64,000 nucleotides of DNA from Bacteroidaceae bacterium. Its GTDB lineage: Bacteria > Bacteroidota > Bacteroidia > Bacteroidales > Bacteroidaceae. The notes below the pieces were generated by a model. It ran no database searches. It was not told the origin of the DNA and saw only the letters and a program-made list of their open reading frames with translations. The stretch covers positions 1-64,000 of the forward strand of contig JAFTNW010000006.1 in NCBI GenBank assembly GCA_017451695.1, read 5' to 3'. Below, piece by piece: positions 9,028-18,422 of the stretch (position 1 is the stretch's first letter; each line of letters opens with the position of its first letter). Position numbers and translations under genes: made by a program.

Positions 9028-9837
9028 CTATTTAAGCCCATATGGGGTAACAACCACTTTGCCACGCTTAGTCTCGCGACGAATGGCAGCATTGCGCTCC
9101 AAAGCCTCTTTGTTCACGTATGGACGCTTATGGTCCAGATGCAGCACTATTGCCGAGTAACGTATCTGCTTTGATCGTATGCCTTTATTAAAGAGACGCT
9201 CCCCCATCTCGCGGTCCTCGCCACCATACTGCATACGTTCGTCAAAGCCAGCCACCGAGAGAATATCGCTGCGCCAGCCACTGGAATTCATGCCGTTCCA
9301 CGTTGCCTTTGTGGGGGTAATAAAATTCATAAAGGCAGCCACCCACGGTTTATTAACAAGTTTAAGGCATTTTATGCTGCATTTAAGCCCTTGCTCCTTG
9401 AGCCACGACAATTTGAAAGCGCGAGCCGAGGTAATATCGTCATAAGAAATCTGTTCGCTTATGTTCATTGGCAGTTTAAAATATCCACCCGAGAGAATAT
9501 ATCCCTCGCGGGCGAAACGCGCGTGTGTTTCCACAAAATCGGGGCGGGCAACACAATCTTGGTCGGTAAAAATAAGATAATCGGCAGTGGCCAGACGCAG
9601 TGCCTCGTTTAGAATTTTTGTTTTACGAAAGCCGTCATCCTCGTGCCACACGTGTTTGATGGGCAGCACGTTACTGAAACGCTCTATGAGCAGACGTGTT
9701 TCCTCGCCCGAGCCATCGTCGGCAATAATTATTTCACTCGGTGCAACGGTCTGTTTTTCGTAGCTCCACAAGGTTTTTTCCAGCCAACGGGGATTGTTGT
9801 AGGTGGATACTATCACTCCTATGCTAAAATCTTTCAT
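9028..9837 (-). CDS. Family 2 glycosyltransferase
   Basis: A GT-A glycosyltransferase of about 269 residues. It shows the opening IGVIVSTYNNPRWLEKTL, a first acidic motif IIADDGSGE, the metal-binding DxD-like FTDQDC, and a C-terminal GGEDREMGERL segment as in galactosyltransferase C-terminal domains. It probably adds one sugar to a surface glycan; donor and acceptor cannot be read from sequence. I chose the ATG at 9837 (MKDFSIG) over a GTG at 9849. It lies 32 bases after another glycosyltransferase and upstream of the AEP operon, in the same direction, so it may act on the glycan that AEP decorates. Confidence 0.87.
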   Translation of the reverse strand: MKDFSIGVIVSTYNNPRWLEKTLWSYEKQTVAPSEIIIADDGSGEETRLLIERFSNVLPIKHVWHEDDGFRKTKILNEALRLATADYLIFTDQDCVARPDFVETHARFAREGYILSGGYFKLPMNISEQISYDDITSARAFKLSWLKEQGLKCSIKCLKLVNKPWVAAFMNFITPTKATWNGMNSSGWRSDILSVAGFDERMQYGGEDREMGERLFNKGIRSKQIRYSAIVLHLDHKRPYVNKEALERNAAIRRETKRGKVVVTPYGLK

Positions 9838-9869
9838 AAAACGAGCCACAAATAATTAATACATTCACA

Positions 9870-10880
9870 CTATTTTTTGCCGGCCAAGTATTCATCGGCT
9901 CGCCTCATGCTCTCCTTGAAATAGTAGCCGTCGGCAAGCCTCTTGCTCATAGCCTTTGCAGCCTCTCTTATCTTTGCATATTCATCGGGGGTGAGAGCAG
10001 CCAAACGCTCATTTATCTGCTGCAGAGAATCTACCACAAGCCCCACATTCTCTCCTTTCACAAAAGGAGCCATTGCAGCCTTGCTCCACACAATAACAGG
10101 AACGCCTGCACACAGATAGAACGATGTCTTATGCGGATTATTAATTTTCAGATATTCGCCCCATGCACCGGTGCACTCGTTCAATGAATCACCGTCCCAC
10201 ACAAGGCCAAAATCGGCTTTCACCGAGGCCACAAACTCATCGGAAGGCATAAAGCCGTGATAATGCAGATTCTCACAATCATTCTCGGCATTATTAAACC
10301 CATTGCCATAGAGGTCCATCACATAATTATTGGCACACCCCTTCATCTTATATAGAAACTCATTGCGCCAACGGCCAAGATTGCCGGCATACACCACGCA
10401 CCACGGGTTGTGTGGGGTTTTATATGAAGCGGGCTGCTTCTCGGACAGATAATCAAAAATTTGCAAACAATGCACACCACCCTTAAAGCCATGCTCCAAT
10501 ATATAGTCGCGCATCGTGGGGTTGTGAACAATTAGAAAATCGGTGAGCGACAAGCGTTTATTCTCTTGCACAGCGGTGAGTTTTTTGCGACGGAATGCAC
10601 CGAGGTCGTGCACTATGGTTACAACTCGAGCACCCTTCATGCGAGCGAAACGGCAAGCCATCTTGTAGAATTTTTTCATGGGATATTGCAACAGCAAGGT
10701 ATCATCCTTTTTCATGCGAAACAGTATGTTGCACACGGCAAAAACCCTTGTAAAGAAACGCCCCACTCCACTGCGGCCAAAGTCACAGCGAGCAAGATTC
10801 ATATACCCCTCCTGACGACAAATTTCGTCGATATCCTCCTTTGCCTTGTTAATAGACGGAAGCTGAATGTAATATTTCAT
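9870..10880 (-). CDS. Glycosyltransferase, galactofuranosyltransferase-like
   Basis: A 336-residue GT-B-type protein. The start at 10880 (MKYYIQLPSINKAKEDI) is preferred because the frame further upstream runs across the predicted promoter. Visible landmarks are VTIVHDLGAFR, IVHNPTMRDYI and YAGNLGRWRN, and the C-terminal donor-site region KTSFYLCAGVPVIVWSKAA. This pattern is typical of the beta-1,6-galactofuranosyltransferase/WbbI-like group in surface-polysaccharide loci; substrate is not determinable here. It starts a two-gene transcript with the GT2 at 9028. Confidence 0.78.
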   Translation of the reverse strand: MKYYIQLPSINKAKEDIDEICRQEGYMNLARCDFGRSGVGRFFTRVFAVCNILFRMKKDDTLLLQYPMKKFYKMACRFARMKGARVVTIVHDLGAFRRKKLTAVQENKRLSLTDFLIVHNPTMRDYILEHGFKGGVHCLQIFDYLSEKQPASYKTPHNPWCVVYAGNLGRWRNEFLYKMKGCANNYVMDLYGNGFNNAENDCENLHYHGFMPSDEFVASVKADFGLVWDGDSLNECTGAWGEYLKINNPHKTSFYLCAGVPVIVWSKAAMAPFVKGENVGLVVDSLQQINERLAALTPDEYAKIREAAKAMSKRLADGYYFKESMRRADEYLAGKK

Positions 10881-10956
10881 CGGTGTAAAACATTGTTTTT
10901 TCAAAAACAGCAGCACCCTCGCCGGTGCAACGATGCTATTATATATCAATTCAATA

Positions 10957-10964
10957 CAAAGATA
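10957..10964 (-). promoter_or_regulatory. Promoter (-7 box) for the two glycosyltransferases
   Basis: TATCTTTG on the minus strand (plus-strand CAAAGATA) matches TAnnTTTG, about 77 bases before the ATG at 10880. A TTTG at -33 is not clear. It lies inside the longer upstream reading frame, which supports the shorter protein start. Confidence 0.55.
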
Positions 10965-11023
10965 TACTTTTTTTTCAACAATACACCTGTTTTTGCAATA
11001 TTTACCATGCAAATGAGCATATA

Positions 11024-11056
11024 ACAAAAAAAATAGGATGCTCCTTTTACGGAGCA
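11024..11056 (-). terminator. Rho-independent terminator after folE
   Basis: On the minus strand, TGCTCC-GTAAAA-GGAGCA (11056-11039) forms a 6-bp stem followed by a U-rich run (11033-11026). It closes the six-gene operon ending in folE, just upstream of the next minus-strand promoter. Confidence 0.75.
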
Positions 11057-11093
11057 ACCTACCTTATATATAATAATATGTGCCTGAAAAGGC

Positions 11094-11666
11094 TCACCTG
11101 TTACGCAGCAGATTCATAAACTCCTCGCGTGTTTTAGCTTGATTGAAAGCACCACAAAAATCGGATGTGGTGGTAATTGAGTTCTGTTTTTTTATTCCGC
11201 GCATCTGCATGCATAGGTGTTGCGCCTCCACAACCACCATCACACCAAGCGGGTTCAAAGTATTCTGTATGCACTCTTTTATCTGCAAAGTAAGGCGTTC
11301 CTGCACCTGCAAACGGCGTGAGAAAGCATCTACCACACGGGCAATCTTGCTGAGCCCTGTGATATAGCCATTGGGGATATACGCCACATGCACCTTACCA
11401 AAGAAGGGGAGCATGTGATGCTCGCATAGCGAGTAGAAATCAATATCCTTTACTATCACCATCTGCTTGTAATCCTCCTTGAACATGGCACCGCGCAAAA
11501 TCTCCTCGGGGTTCTCCTTGTACCCCGCAGTAGCTTCGAGCACGGCACGCGCCACGCGGTCGGGGGTTTTCACAAGCCCCTCGCGGGCTGTATCCTCGCC
11601 TATTGCCACCAGCATATCGTGGCAACTGTTCATGAGCATCTCTTTTGCCTTTTCAGTATCTTGCAT
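11094..11666 (-). CDS. folE: GTP cyclohydrolase I
   Basis: Converts GTP to dihydroneopterin triphosphate, the first step to tetrahydrofolate (and, through related enzymes, queuosine). The 190-residue protein carries the zinc site [16 protein letters not shown] near residue 80 and the motif [23 protein letters not shown], and ends with the conserved [11 protein letters not shown] region. It starts seven bases after the SPOR gene and is the last gene of the operon. folK for the same pathway is at 22196. Confidence 0.97.
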   Translation of the reverse strand: MQDTEKAKEMLMNSCHDMLVAIGEDTAREGLVKTPDRVARAVLEATAGYKENPEEILRGAMFKEDYKQMVIVKDIDFYSLCEHHMLPFFGKVHVAYIPNGYITGLSKIARVVDAFSRRLQVQERLTLQIKECIQNTLNPLGVMVVVEAQHLCMQMRGIKKQNSITTTSDFCGAFNQAKTREEFMNLLRNR

Positions 11667-11673
11667 ACTTTGT

Positions 11674-12108
11674 TTAATATGGTAGGTTTATCAAAGTCTT
11701 TCTCACAGAGATTTCCTTAAATTTCTTTGTGGCTTTCAGCTTATACATTACAGCCTCGGCCTCTTCGCGGGTACGATAATCGCCATACTGACAAGAGCGT
11801 ATGGGCGACTCGAATACCACATACACCTCGGCACCGGGAAAATTCTCCCTCATGAACTGTGCCCACTTATTGGCCTCGTCGCGTGCTGTACGGGAGTTGT
11901 TACCCGAATAGACCATTACACGATAGCCCTCGGCCTGTGTGGTTTTCACAGCCATGCGCCCCATTATGCTGTCGAGCCTTGCAGGCTGGTTAATGGTTAC
12001 GGTGCCCTTTCCAGGCTCTGCACGCCTCAGTTCCTGCACAATAGTGCTCTGCGCCCCCGCATAGAGGGCACAGAACATTATTGATATAAGCAATAATACT
12101 CGCTTCAT
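11674..12108 (-). CDS. Secreted SPOR-domain protein
   Basis: A 144-residue protein with a signal peptide ([20 protein letters not shown], cleavage likely after A-Q) and a C-terminal SPOR-like domain from about residue 60 ([18 protein letters not shown], then [15 protein letters not shown]). SPOR domains bind peptidoglycan stripped of stem peptides, often at division sites; its specific role is unknown. It overlaps the tpiA stop by one base and precedes folE. This tpiA-SPOR-folE order is one I recall from other Bacteroidales. Confidence 0.85.
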   Translation of the reverse strand: MKRVLLLISIMFCALYAGAQSTIVQELRRAEPGKGTVTINQPARLDSIMGRMAVKTTQAEGYRVMVYSGNNSRTARDEANKWAQFMRENFPGAEVYVVFESPIRSCQYGDYRTREEAEAVMYKLKATKKFKEISVRKTLINLPY

Positions 12109-12866
12109 TATTTGAAAGCGTCGATTATACCTTTGAAATCGGCAACCTTGAGAGCAGCACCACCGATGAGACCGCCATCCACGTTGGGGTTGGCGAAGAG
12201 CTCTTTTGCATTGCTGGGTTTGCAGCTACCGCCATAGAGGATTGAAGTGTTCTCGGCTACCTCGTTGCCATACTTCTCGGCAATGGTAGAACGGATGTAT
12301 GCATGAATCTCCTCGGCCTGCTCGGGAGTGGCAGTGAGGCCTGTACCGATAGCCCAAACGGGCTCGTAAGCCAAGATGATTTTTGAGAAATCCTCGGCAG
12401 AGAGGTCGTAGAGCGAGCCTGCAAGCTGGCTGTAAACAACCTGATTCTGGATACCCTGCTCGCGCTCCTCTTTTACCTCACCGATACAGAAGATGGGGGT
12501 AAGACCGTTGGCAAGAGCAAGCTGCACTTTCTCTTTAAGAATCTCGGCTGTCTCGCCGTAATATGCACGACGCTCAGAGTGTCCAAGGATTACATACTTT
12601 GCACCTGTAGATGCCACCATAGATGCAGAAACCTCACCTGTGTATGCACCCGATACTTTGTCGGCGCAGTTCTCGGCACCCACACCAATGATTGATGAAT
12701 CCACGATGGGAGCCACCGATGCAAGGTGGATGAAGGGTGTGCAGATTACTACATCGCAGTTGGGTTTGTCGGCTGTCAAAGCCTCGTTGAGCTCTTTTGC
12801 AAGAGCAATGCCCTCTTGAAGATTCATGTTCATCTTCCAGTTACCGGCAACAATGTTCTTTCTCAT
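12108..12866 (-). CDS. tpiA: Triosephosphate isomerase
   Basis: Interconverts dihydroxyacetone phosphate and glyceraldehyde 3-phosphate. The 252-residue TIM barrel has all catalytic landmarks: the lysine in GNWKMN, the histidine in ILGHSERR, the glutamate in [11 protein letters not shown] with loop 6 following, and the phosphate-binding YGGSCKPSN and GGLIGGAAL. It is cytosolic and is co-transcribed with a DoxX gene upstream and a SPOR gene downstream. Confidence 0.98.
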   Translation of the reverse strand: MRKNIVAGNWKMNMNLQEGIALAKELNEALTADKPNCDVVICTPFIHLASVAPIVDSSIIGVGAENCADKVSGAYTGEVSASMVASTGAKYVILGHSERRAYYGETAEILKEKVQLALANGLTPIFCIGEVKEEREQGIQNQVVYSQLAGSLYDLSAEDFSKIILAYEPVWAIGTGLTATPEQAEEIHAYIRSTIAEKYGNEVAENTSILYGGSCKPSNAKELFANPNVDGGLIGGAALKVADFKGIIDAFK

Positions 12867-12900
12867 TTTAATTAAATTTTAAGGGTTTATATAATTTATA

Positions 12901-14208
12901 TCACTCGTTTTCTTCATCATCCGATGGGAATGCAGCCTCGCTATCTCTTTTTTTGGGCGCCGCGAACATATCTATAAAAAGAATCAACGCCATAGGTATG
13001 GCAAACAACAGCAACCAGAAACGCCAACCGCGCATCACCTTTACATAATTGTCGAACACACCCTCCTGTAACAGCGACAACGAGTTGCCCGACATGGTAT
13101 CTACAGCGGGCACATCGGCTATATTCCATTTTTCCACAACCACGCCATCTTTCAGGAGCAACAATCCCGGATTGGCTCGTACTGCGGTTTTGAGCATATC
13201 ATTATCGGCCCAATAGGTGGGATATTCGGCACCGGTACGCTTGCGCCACAGCGCCAAAGCCTCCTCGCTCGACGATGTAGCGGCATAGAAAGGCAGGTGG
13301 TGTTCCGTGCAATAGTCGTATAGGTCGTTTATCTTATCGACACGGCTCTCATCGGCTCTCTCCACCGACTCAATCACAAGCAGCGCCACATAACCCGGGT
13401 CGGCAAGAATATCCTCGGCAATATCGTAGTCGGTGGCAAGGTCTATGAACGAGAAATTGCTTACTGCTGCCGGACGGGCCGGTGCAACAAGCCTGTTGCG
13501 ACTGCCTATATAACTCCATGTACTGTCGGGCAGGGCATCGGTGGCAAATTCGCGTTGCTCGCCACCCTTCTCGTACACCGCCACAGCCTCGTACTGCGAC
13601 GGCACATCCTCCACCGCCTCGCGTAAATTGGTACCTATTGCAAAAGGACGGAAATCTATAACCGGCAGATGCTGCAAGCTCATACCCTCCACAAGCACCG
13701 TGTAAATGAGAATAAAAATCACCGCCGCCCAGCGGCTGCTACGGCTTATGCAACGGCGATACAGCGAAGTGTTGAAACAGACCACAGCCGCCATGAGCAG
13801 GAGAAAAATATTCTTCACAAAAGTCTCTTGATTGGTCAGTTCCAGCGCATCGCCAAAGCAACCGCACACCGATACAGGATTCTCCAACCACAGATATAAC
13901 GAGAACGGGGTATAAAAAAGCATCGCTACGAATGTGAGCACCGCCACCGGCTTGCGATATATACCGGTGAGCAGAAAGAAACCCATGACGAACTCCACCC
14001 CCACAATGACAATGGCAAAAAAGAGCAGCCACGCATCGGAAAAGGTTGTTATATCAAACGCCACAGCATACTCCTTCAACTTGTAGAAAAAGCCCATGGG
14101 ATCGACAGCCTTTACAAAGCCCGATACCATAAACATAATTGCCAACAACACGCGACAAGCGTTTGTGAGCAACGTTGTGAGCAATATTTTCTTAGTTGGC
14201 GATACCAT
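12901..14208 (-). CDS. DoxX-family membrane protein with C-terminal soluble domain
   Basis: A 435-residue inner-membrane protein. The N-terminal third is DoxX-like, with about four membrane spans (for example LLAIMFMVSGFVKAVDPMGF and AIVIVGVEFVMGFFLLTGIY) and the motif VCGCFGDALELTNQETFVKN. A further span lies near residue 165. The middle and C-terminal part (about 185-390) looks like a periplasmic thioredoxin-fold domain without a CxxC pair, followed by a last membrane span and an acidic tail (SDDEENE). DoxX proteins are linked to redox or oxidative-stress roles; no precise reaction can be given. It overlaps the upstream DUF1599 gene by 17 bases. Confidence 0.8.
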   Translation of the reverse strand: MVSPTKKILLTTLLTNACRVLLAIMFMVSGFVKAVDPMGFFYKLKEYAVAFDITTFSDAWLLFFAIVIVGVEFVMGFFLLTGIYRKPVAVLTFVAMLFYTPFSLYLWLENPVSVCGCFGDALELTNQETFVKNIFLLLMAAVVCFNTSLYRRCISRSSRWAAVIFILIYTVLVEGMSLQHLPVIDFRPFAIGTNLREAVEDVPSQYEAVAVYEKGGEQREFATDALPDSTWSYIGSRNRLVAPARPAAVSNFSFIDLATDYDIAEDILADPGYVALLVIESVERADESRVDKINDLYDYCTEHHLPFYAATSSSEEALALWRKRTGAEYPTYWADNDMLKTAVRANPGLLLLKDGVVVEKWNIADVPAVDTMSGNSLSLLQEGVFDNYVKVMRGWRFWLLLFAIPMALILFIDMFAAPKKRDSEAAFPSDDEENE

Positions 14209-14737
14209 TCTTTATCAAGCCAAACACAGCATAGTTTATCATATCCATATAGTTGGCATCAACACCCTCGGACACCTGTGTAGCACCGTCGTGCTCCTCT
14301 ATCTGCTTTGTGCGCCAAATTTTGGTGAGGATAAGGTCGGTGTACGAAGTAGTGCGCATACCGCGCCACGCCTCGTTATAGTCGTGGTTCTTCTTTTTCA
14401 TGAGTTCGAGAGTGGTCTGTGCCTTCTTGTCGTAGAGGGCCATAGCCTCGTCGGGCGAGAGGTCGCAATGGTCGGCAAAACCGAGGTCGAGCTGCACAAG
14501 GGCTATTATTCCATAATTTACAATTCCTATAAGTTCAGAATTTATATCCTCACCCACAAGATTCTCTGCACCGGTTTCAAGAGTGCGTATACGCTTTGCC
14601 TTTATAAAAATCTGGTCGGTGAGCGACTGTGGGCGCATTATGCGCCACGACGCACCATAGTCATATAGTTTTTTACTGAACAGCTCGCGACAAACGGCGA
14701 GCACCTTTTCAAATTCCTTGTTTGTATCGTTTGCCAT
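14192..14737 (-). CDS. DUF1599 protein
   Basis: A 181-residue cytosolic protein made of two similar halves. Both contain a YGxxWRxMRPxSxTDxIxxK-type motif: YGASWRIMRPQSLTDQIFIK near residue 28, and YNEAWRGMRTTSYTDLILTK near 118. This internal repeat is the hallmark of DUF1599, a family thought to be linked to nucleotide modification; the biochemical function is not established. It is translationally coupled to the DoxX gene and is 18 bases after the GT2 gene. Confidence 0.85.
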   Translation of the reverse strand: MANDTNKEFEKVLAVCRELFSKKLYDYGASWRIMRPQSLTDQIFIKAKRIRTLETGAENLVGEDINSELIGIVNYGIIALVQLDLGFADHCDLSPDEAMALYDKKAQTTLELMKKKNHDYNEAWRGMRTTSYTDLILTKIWRTKQIEEHDGATQVSEGVDANYMDMINYAVFGLIKNGIAN

Positions 14738-14755
14738 TGTTTTTGTGTGTATCTT

Positions 14756-15496
14756 TTATTTGCACTTAGGATATTTTTTGAACCAGCTGCTCACCTTGAG
14801 CTTAACCACGCCGAAGAGCGCCTCGCTGAATATTCCGCCACTCATTTTGGAAGTGCCGAGCACACGGTTCACAAAAATCACAGGTATCTCCTTTATCTTG
14901 AAACCACACTTATGGGTGGTAAATTTCATCTCAATCTGGAAGGCGTAACCTTTGAAACGGATAGAGTCAAGATCTATGGTTTCGAGCACCTTGCGGCGAT
15001 AGCAGTTGAAACCCGCCGTTGTATCGTAAACAGGAAGGCCGGTTATTAAGCGCACATACTTGGATGCGAAATAGGACATAAGCACACGCCCCATGGGCCA
15101 ATTGACCACATTCACTCCCGTAACATAGCGGCTGCCGATTGAAAGGTCGTAACCATCCTTGGCGCAAGCCTCGTACAGCAGGGGAACATCGGCGGGGTTA
15201 TGAGAAAAATCGGCATCCATCTCAAAGATATATTCATACCCTTGCTGCAAAGCCCATTTGAAGCCCATGATATATGCAGTACCAAGCCCCAGCTTGCCCT
15301 CACGTTCAAGGATATGTACCCTACCCGCAAATTCCGTTTGCAACGCCTTCACAATGGCTGCGGTACCATCGGGCGACGCATCATCCACAACAAGCACATC
15401 GAATGAGTGTTCCAGCGCCATAAGCACACGAATCATCTTTTCGATATTCTCCTTCTCGTTATATGTAGGTATAATTATTACGCTATCACTTTTCAT
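14756..15496 (-). CDS. Polyprenol-phosphate mannosyltransferase-like GT2
   Basis: A 246-residue GT2 enzyme of the dolichol/polyprenol-phosphate mannose synthase type. Motifs: VIIIPTYNEKENIEKMIRVL at the start, VLVVDDASPDGTA, the metal-binding EMDADFSHNP, and the acceptor-side LSIGSRYVTGVNVVNWPMGR. It would load a sugar on a lipid carrier for later transfer outside the membrane, perhaps by a DUF2723-type enzyme such as the one at 48835 (inference). The start at 15496 (MKSDSVIIIPTY) is chosen because a promoter lies at 15548-15579. First gene of the operon running to folE. Confidence 0.87.
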   Translation of the reverse strand: MKSDSVIIIPTYNEKENIEKMIRVLMALEHSFDVLVVDDASPDGTAAIVKALQTEFAGRVHILEREGKLGLGTAYIMGFKWALQQGYEYIFEMDADFSHNPADVPLLYEACAKDGYDLSIGSRYVTGVNVVNWPMGRVLMSYFASKYVRLITGLPVYDTTAGFNCYRRKVLETIDLDSIRFKGYAFQIEMKFTTHKCGFKIKEIPVIFVNRVLGTSKMSGGIFSEALFGVVKLKVSSWFKKYPKCK

Positions 15497-15547
15497 AAAC
15501 ACGCATAAAACTAATGCATGCCATGCAAGGCATGCTCTATATGAGTA

Positions 15548-15579
15548 CAAAGATAGGACAATTCTCAAAGAATTTCAAA
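15548..15579 (-). promoter_or_regulatory. Promoter of the GT2-DUF1599-DoxX-tpiA-SPOR-folE operon
   Basis: On the minus strand: TTTG (15579-15576), 20-base spacer, TATCTTTG (15555-15548). This is a full match to the Bacteroides promoter. Transcription would begin near 15541, about 45 bases before the GT2 ATG at 15496. Confidence 0.8.
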
Positions 15580-15633
15580 ATTATTCTCTAAATATTATTA
15601 AATGCGCATGCACGCGACGAATAGTGCTGTTTT

Positions 15634-15667
15634 TTTGCCGTTAATTTGGTTTTTCTCACTATCTTCG
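15634..15667 (+). promoter_or_regulatory. miaB promoter
   Basis: TTTG (15634-15637), 22-base spacer, TATCTTCG (15660-15667). The -7 box is the TAnnTTCG form seen several times in this window. It is divergent from the GT2 operon promoter and places the transcription start downstream of the TTG at 15646, favouring the GTG start at 15694. Confidence 0.6.
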
Positions 15668-15693
15668 CACAGAAATTTCAAATCGCAACACAA

Positions 15694-17022
15694 GTGGAAA
15701 AGAACAAAAAACTATTTATAGAAACATACGGTTGCCAGATGAATGTTGCCGACAGCGAAGTTATAGGCTCCATACTGAAAGTGGCCGAATACGAGGTTAC
15801 CGACAACATTGCAGATGCCGACCTCATACTGCTGAACACCTGCTCTATACGCGACAATGCCGAGCAGAAGATTTACAGCCGGCTCGACCAGCTGAATGCC
15901 ATGCGCCGTGGCAAGAATACCCTCATAGGCGTTGTGGGGTGCATGGCCGAACGCGTAAAGGAGGAACTTATTGAGAAATACAAAGTAAACATTGTTGCCG
16001 GCCCCGACGCCTATCTGTCGCTCCCGCAACTCATTGCCGAAGCCGAGATGGGGCACCCGGCCATGAACATCGAGCTATCCACCACCGAAACATACCGCGA
16101 CATTATCCCCATGCGTATATGCAGCGGCAATGTATCGGGGTATATATCAATCATGCGCGGTTGCAACAACTTCTGCCACTACTGCGTAGTGCCCTACACC
16201 AGAGGGCGAGAGAGAAGCCGCGACATACAGAGCATCCTTGCCGAGGTGGACGACCTTGTAGCAAAAGGTTTCAAGGAGATTATACTGCTGGGGCAGAATG
16301 TGAACTCATACAACTTTGAGAACAGCGACGGCACACACATAACCTTCCCCCAACTATTGCGCACAGTGGCACGCCACGCACCGGCCACACGCATACGCTT
16401 TACCACGTCGCACCCCAAAGATATGAGCGACGACACACTGCGAGTGATAGCCGAAGAACCCAACGTATGCCGCAGCATACACCTGCCCGTACAGAGCGGC
16501 AGCAACACAATGCTCAAAGCCATGAACCGCAAATATACCCGCGAATGGTATCTCGACCGCATTGAGGCAATACGCACCATAGTACCCGATTGCGGCCTTT
16601 CCACCGATATTATTGCCGGATTCTGCGGGGAGACCGAGGAGGACCACCAAGCCACCCTGTCGCTCATGCGCCACTGCTCATACGACGCTGCATTTATGTT
16701 CAAATACTCGGAACGCCCCGGCACATTTGCCAGCCGACACATGAAAGACGACATAGAGGATAAAGAGAAAGTGCGCCGCCTGAACGAGATTATCGCCCTG
16801 CAACAAGAGTGCTCGGCCGCCAACAACAAAAAATGCATAGGGCAAACATACGAAGTACTCATTGAGGGAATCTCCAAACGCTCACGTGAGCAGTTCTTTG
16901 GCCGCACCGAACAAAACCGCACCGCAGTATTCGACCGCAAAGGGCACAAGATAGGCGATTTTGTAAAAGTAAAGATTTATGACTCCACAGCAGCTACCCT
17001 GCTTGGCGAAATAGTTGAATAA
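15694..17022 (+). CDS. miaB: tRNA-2-methylthio-N6-dimethylallyladenosine synthase MiaB
   Basis: A radical-SAM methylthiotransferase that modifies A37 of tRNAs reading UNN codons. The N-terminal domain supplies the three cysteines for the auxiliary cluster (ETYGCQMN, LNTCSIRDNAEQK, VVGCMAER). The radical-SAM CxxxCxxC motif is RGCNNFCHYC, followed by the family's VPYTRGRERSR, and a TRAM domain lies at the C-terminus. I place the start at GTG 15694 (VEKNKKLFIETYG) because the predicted transcription start lies just upstream; TTG 15646 is the alternative. It is a single-gene transcript with a strong terminator. Confidence 0.95.
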   Translation: MEKNKKLFIETYGCQMNVADSEVIGSILKVAEYEVTDNIADADLILLNTCSIRDNAEQKIYSRLDQLNAMRRGKNTLIGVVGCMAERVKEELIEKYKVNIVAGPDAYLSLPQLIAEAEMGHPAMNIELSTTETYRDIIPMRICSGNVSGYISIMRGCNNFCHYCVVPYTRGRERSRDIQSILAEVDDLVAKGFKEIILLGQNVNSYNFENSDGTHITFPQLLRTVARHAPATRIRFTTSHPKDMSDDTLRVIAEEPNVCRSIHLPVQSGSNTMLKAMNRKYTREWYLDRIEAIRTIVPDCGLSTDIIAGFCGETEEDHQATLSLMRHCSYDAAFMFKYSERPGTFASRHMKDDIEDKEKVRRLNEIIALQQECSAANNKKCIGQTYEVLIEGISKRSREQFFGRTEQNRTAVFDRKGHKIGDFVKVKIYDSTAATLLGEIVE

Positions 17023-17041
17023 CGAATATACCACAAAAAGT

Positions 17042-17072
17042 AAAAAAGTCTCGGTTAAACCGAGACTTTTTT
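17042..17072. terminator. Bidirectional terminator between miaB and pspC
   Basis: A perfect 14-bp inverted repeat, AAAAAGTCTCGGTT and its complement around a single A, with A-runs on the left and T-runs on the right. It can terminate both miaB (plus) and the PspC gene (minus). Confidence 0.85.
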
Positions 17073-17115
17073 ACTTTTTACCTAATCTTTCGTTCATGCG
17101 ATCGGTATAACTCCT

Positions 17116-17304
17116 TCATTTACCCTCAACAGGCAAAATAAGAGCAAGGATTGCATAAACAACTGCACCAAGTACAATTCCGGTAAAGAAGGTAATCACA
17201 GCATAAAGAATGCGAACCAACTTAGCATCGAGACCGAACTCTTTTGCAAGACCGCCGCAAACACCTGAAATCACCTTGTCGTTAGAACGAACCAATTTTC
17301 CCAT
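17116..17304 (-). CDS. PspC-domain membrane protein
   Basis: A 62-residue protein that is essentially one PspC domain: KLVRSNDKVISGVCGGLAKEFGLDAKLVRILYAV followed by one long hydrophobic span (TFFTGIVLGAVVYAILALILP). PspC-like proteins are small inner-membrane proteins linked to envelope-stress responses in other bacteria. No phage-shock neighbours are seen, so its role here is unknown. It has its own promoter (17361-17368) and shares the terminator with miaB. Confidence 0.88.
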   Translation of the reverse strand: MGKLVRSNDKVISGVCGGLAKEFGLDAKLVRILYAVITFFTGIVLGAVVYAILALILPVEGK

Positions 17305-17360
17305 AGTAATCTGTTTTATGTTTGTTATTAAAAATGCAGGAATCCCTGCGAAAACGTGCG

Positions 17361-17368
17361 CAAAAGTA
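17361..17368 (-). promoter_or_regulatory. pspC promoter (-7 box)
   Basis: Minus-strand TACTTTTG matches TAnnTTTG, about 57 bases before the ATG at 17304. No clear -33 TTTG is present. Confidence 0.5.
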
Positions 17369-17463
17369 CAAATTATAGATGTTTTTATATGTTAAAAAAT
17401 GTAATTTTATCAATTATTTTGGGAAAACTTCAAAAAAAGAGAGCTTTTTCGCCCTAAATAGTA

Positions 17464-17471
17464 TATTTTTG
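17464..17471 (+). promoter_or_regulatory. Promoter (-7 box) of the methyltransferase-ftsX-uppP-truB-queA-folK operon
   Basis: TATTTTTG matches TAnnTTTG and lies about 52 bases before the ATG at 17523. It lies inside the longer upstream reading frame, so it also argues for the shorter start. Confidence 0.5.
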
Positions 17472-17522
17472 TACCGAGTTTGGGTAAGTTATATTCTTTC
17501 CCAACCGCGAAACAGAAAAACA

Positions 17523-18422
17523 ATGAATATAATTACCCACAATGAATGCCCGCTATGCAAAAGCAGGGCGATTGAGAAACAGCACTCCTGCAAGGACCAC
17601 TTTGCAACAGGAGAGTTGTTCGACATATTCCAATGCAAGGATTGCGGGTTTGTATTCACACAGAATATCCCCGACGAAAAGGATATTGCACCCTATTACA
17701 GCTCGCCCACCTACATTTCGCACAGCGACACAAGCAAGGGGCTTGTAAACAAACTTTACCACATTGTACGCAACATCATGTTGCGTCGCAAAGTATCGCT
17801 TGTAAAAAAACTCACCGTGCTGCAAAACGGACGCATTGTGGACTATGGCGCAGGAACAGGCTATTTTGCACGCGCCATGCACAAAAAAGGCTGGGAGGTT
17901 ACCGCCATCGAGAAGAGCGAACAGGCACGCCGATTCTCAAAAGAGAAATTCGGATTCGAGATGTTGCCCGAGGAGGCCTTAAAGAGCATTGAAAACAGCT
18001 CGGTGGATGTAATTACGCTGTGGCATGTGATGGAACACATACAGCAGATTGACACATTCTGGGAGGAGATGGGGCGCATATTGGAGGATACCGGCATTGC
18101 CATAATAGCAGTACCCAACTGCAAATCCTACGATGCCGACAATTATGGCGAGCATTGGGCTGCATACGATGTACCGCGCCACCTGTGGCATTTTTCGCCA
18201 AGCACCATAATGAAACTTGGCGAGAAACATGGTTTCATACTTGAAAGGCAATACCCCATGCTGTTCGACGGGTTCTACATATCGCTTTTGAGCGAACGCA
18301 ACAAAGGGAGCCGCCTGCAACTGCTCCGCGGTTTTTGGAATGGTTTTTTGGGGCTGTGTGCCACACTCGACAAGTGCAGCGCAAGCAGTTCTATTATATA
18401 TGTATTCAGAAAAAGAAGATGA
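17523..18422 (+). CDS. Class I SAM-dependent methyltransferase with zinc-ribbon N-terminus
   Basis: A 299-residue methyltransferase. It starts with a four-cysteine ribbon (CPLC near residue 9, CKDCGF near 38), then a Rossmann-type SAM-binding core: VDYGAGTGYFARAMHKKGW is motif I and VITLWHVMEHI is motif IV. This domain order is common among methyltransferases acting on sugars or small metabolites in Bacteroidetes, but the substrate is unknown. Start 17523 follows the promoter at 17464. Its stop overlaps the ftsX ATG (ATGA), so it heads the ftsX-uppP-truB-queA-folK transcript. Confidence 0.85.
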   Translation: MNIITHNECPLCKSRAIEKQHSCKDHFATGELFDIFQCKDCGFVFTQNIPDEKDIAPYYSSPTYISHSDTSKGLVNKLYHIVRNIMLRRKVSLVKKLTVLQNGRIVDYGAGTGYFARAMHKKGWEVTAIEKSEQARRFSKEKFGFEMLPEEALKSIENSSVDVITLWHVMEHIQQIDTFWEEMGRILEDTGIAIIAVPNCKSYDADNYGEHWAAYDVPRHLWHFSPSTIMKLGEKHGFILERQYPMLFDGFYISLLSERNKGSRLQLLRGFWNGFLGLCATLDKCSASSSIIYVFRKRR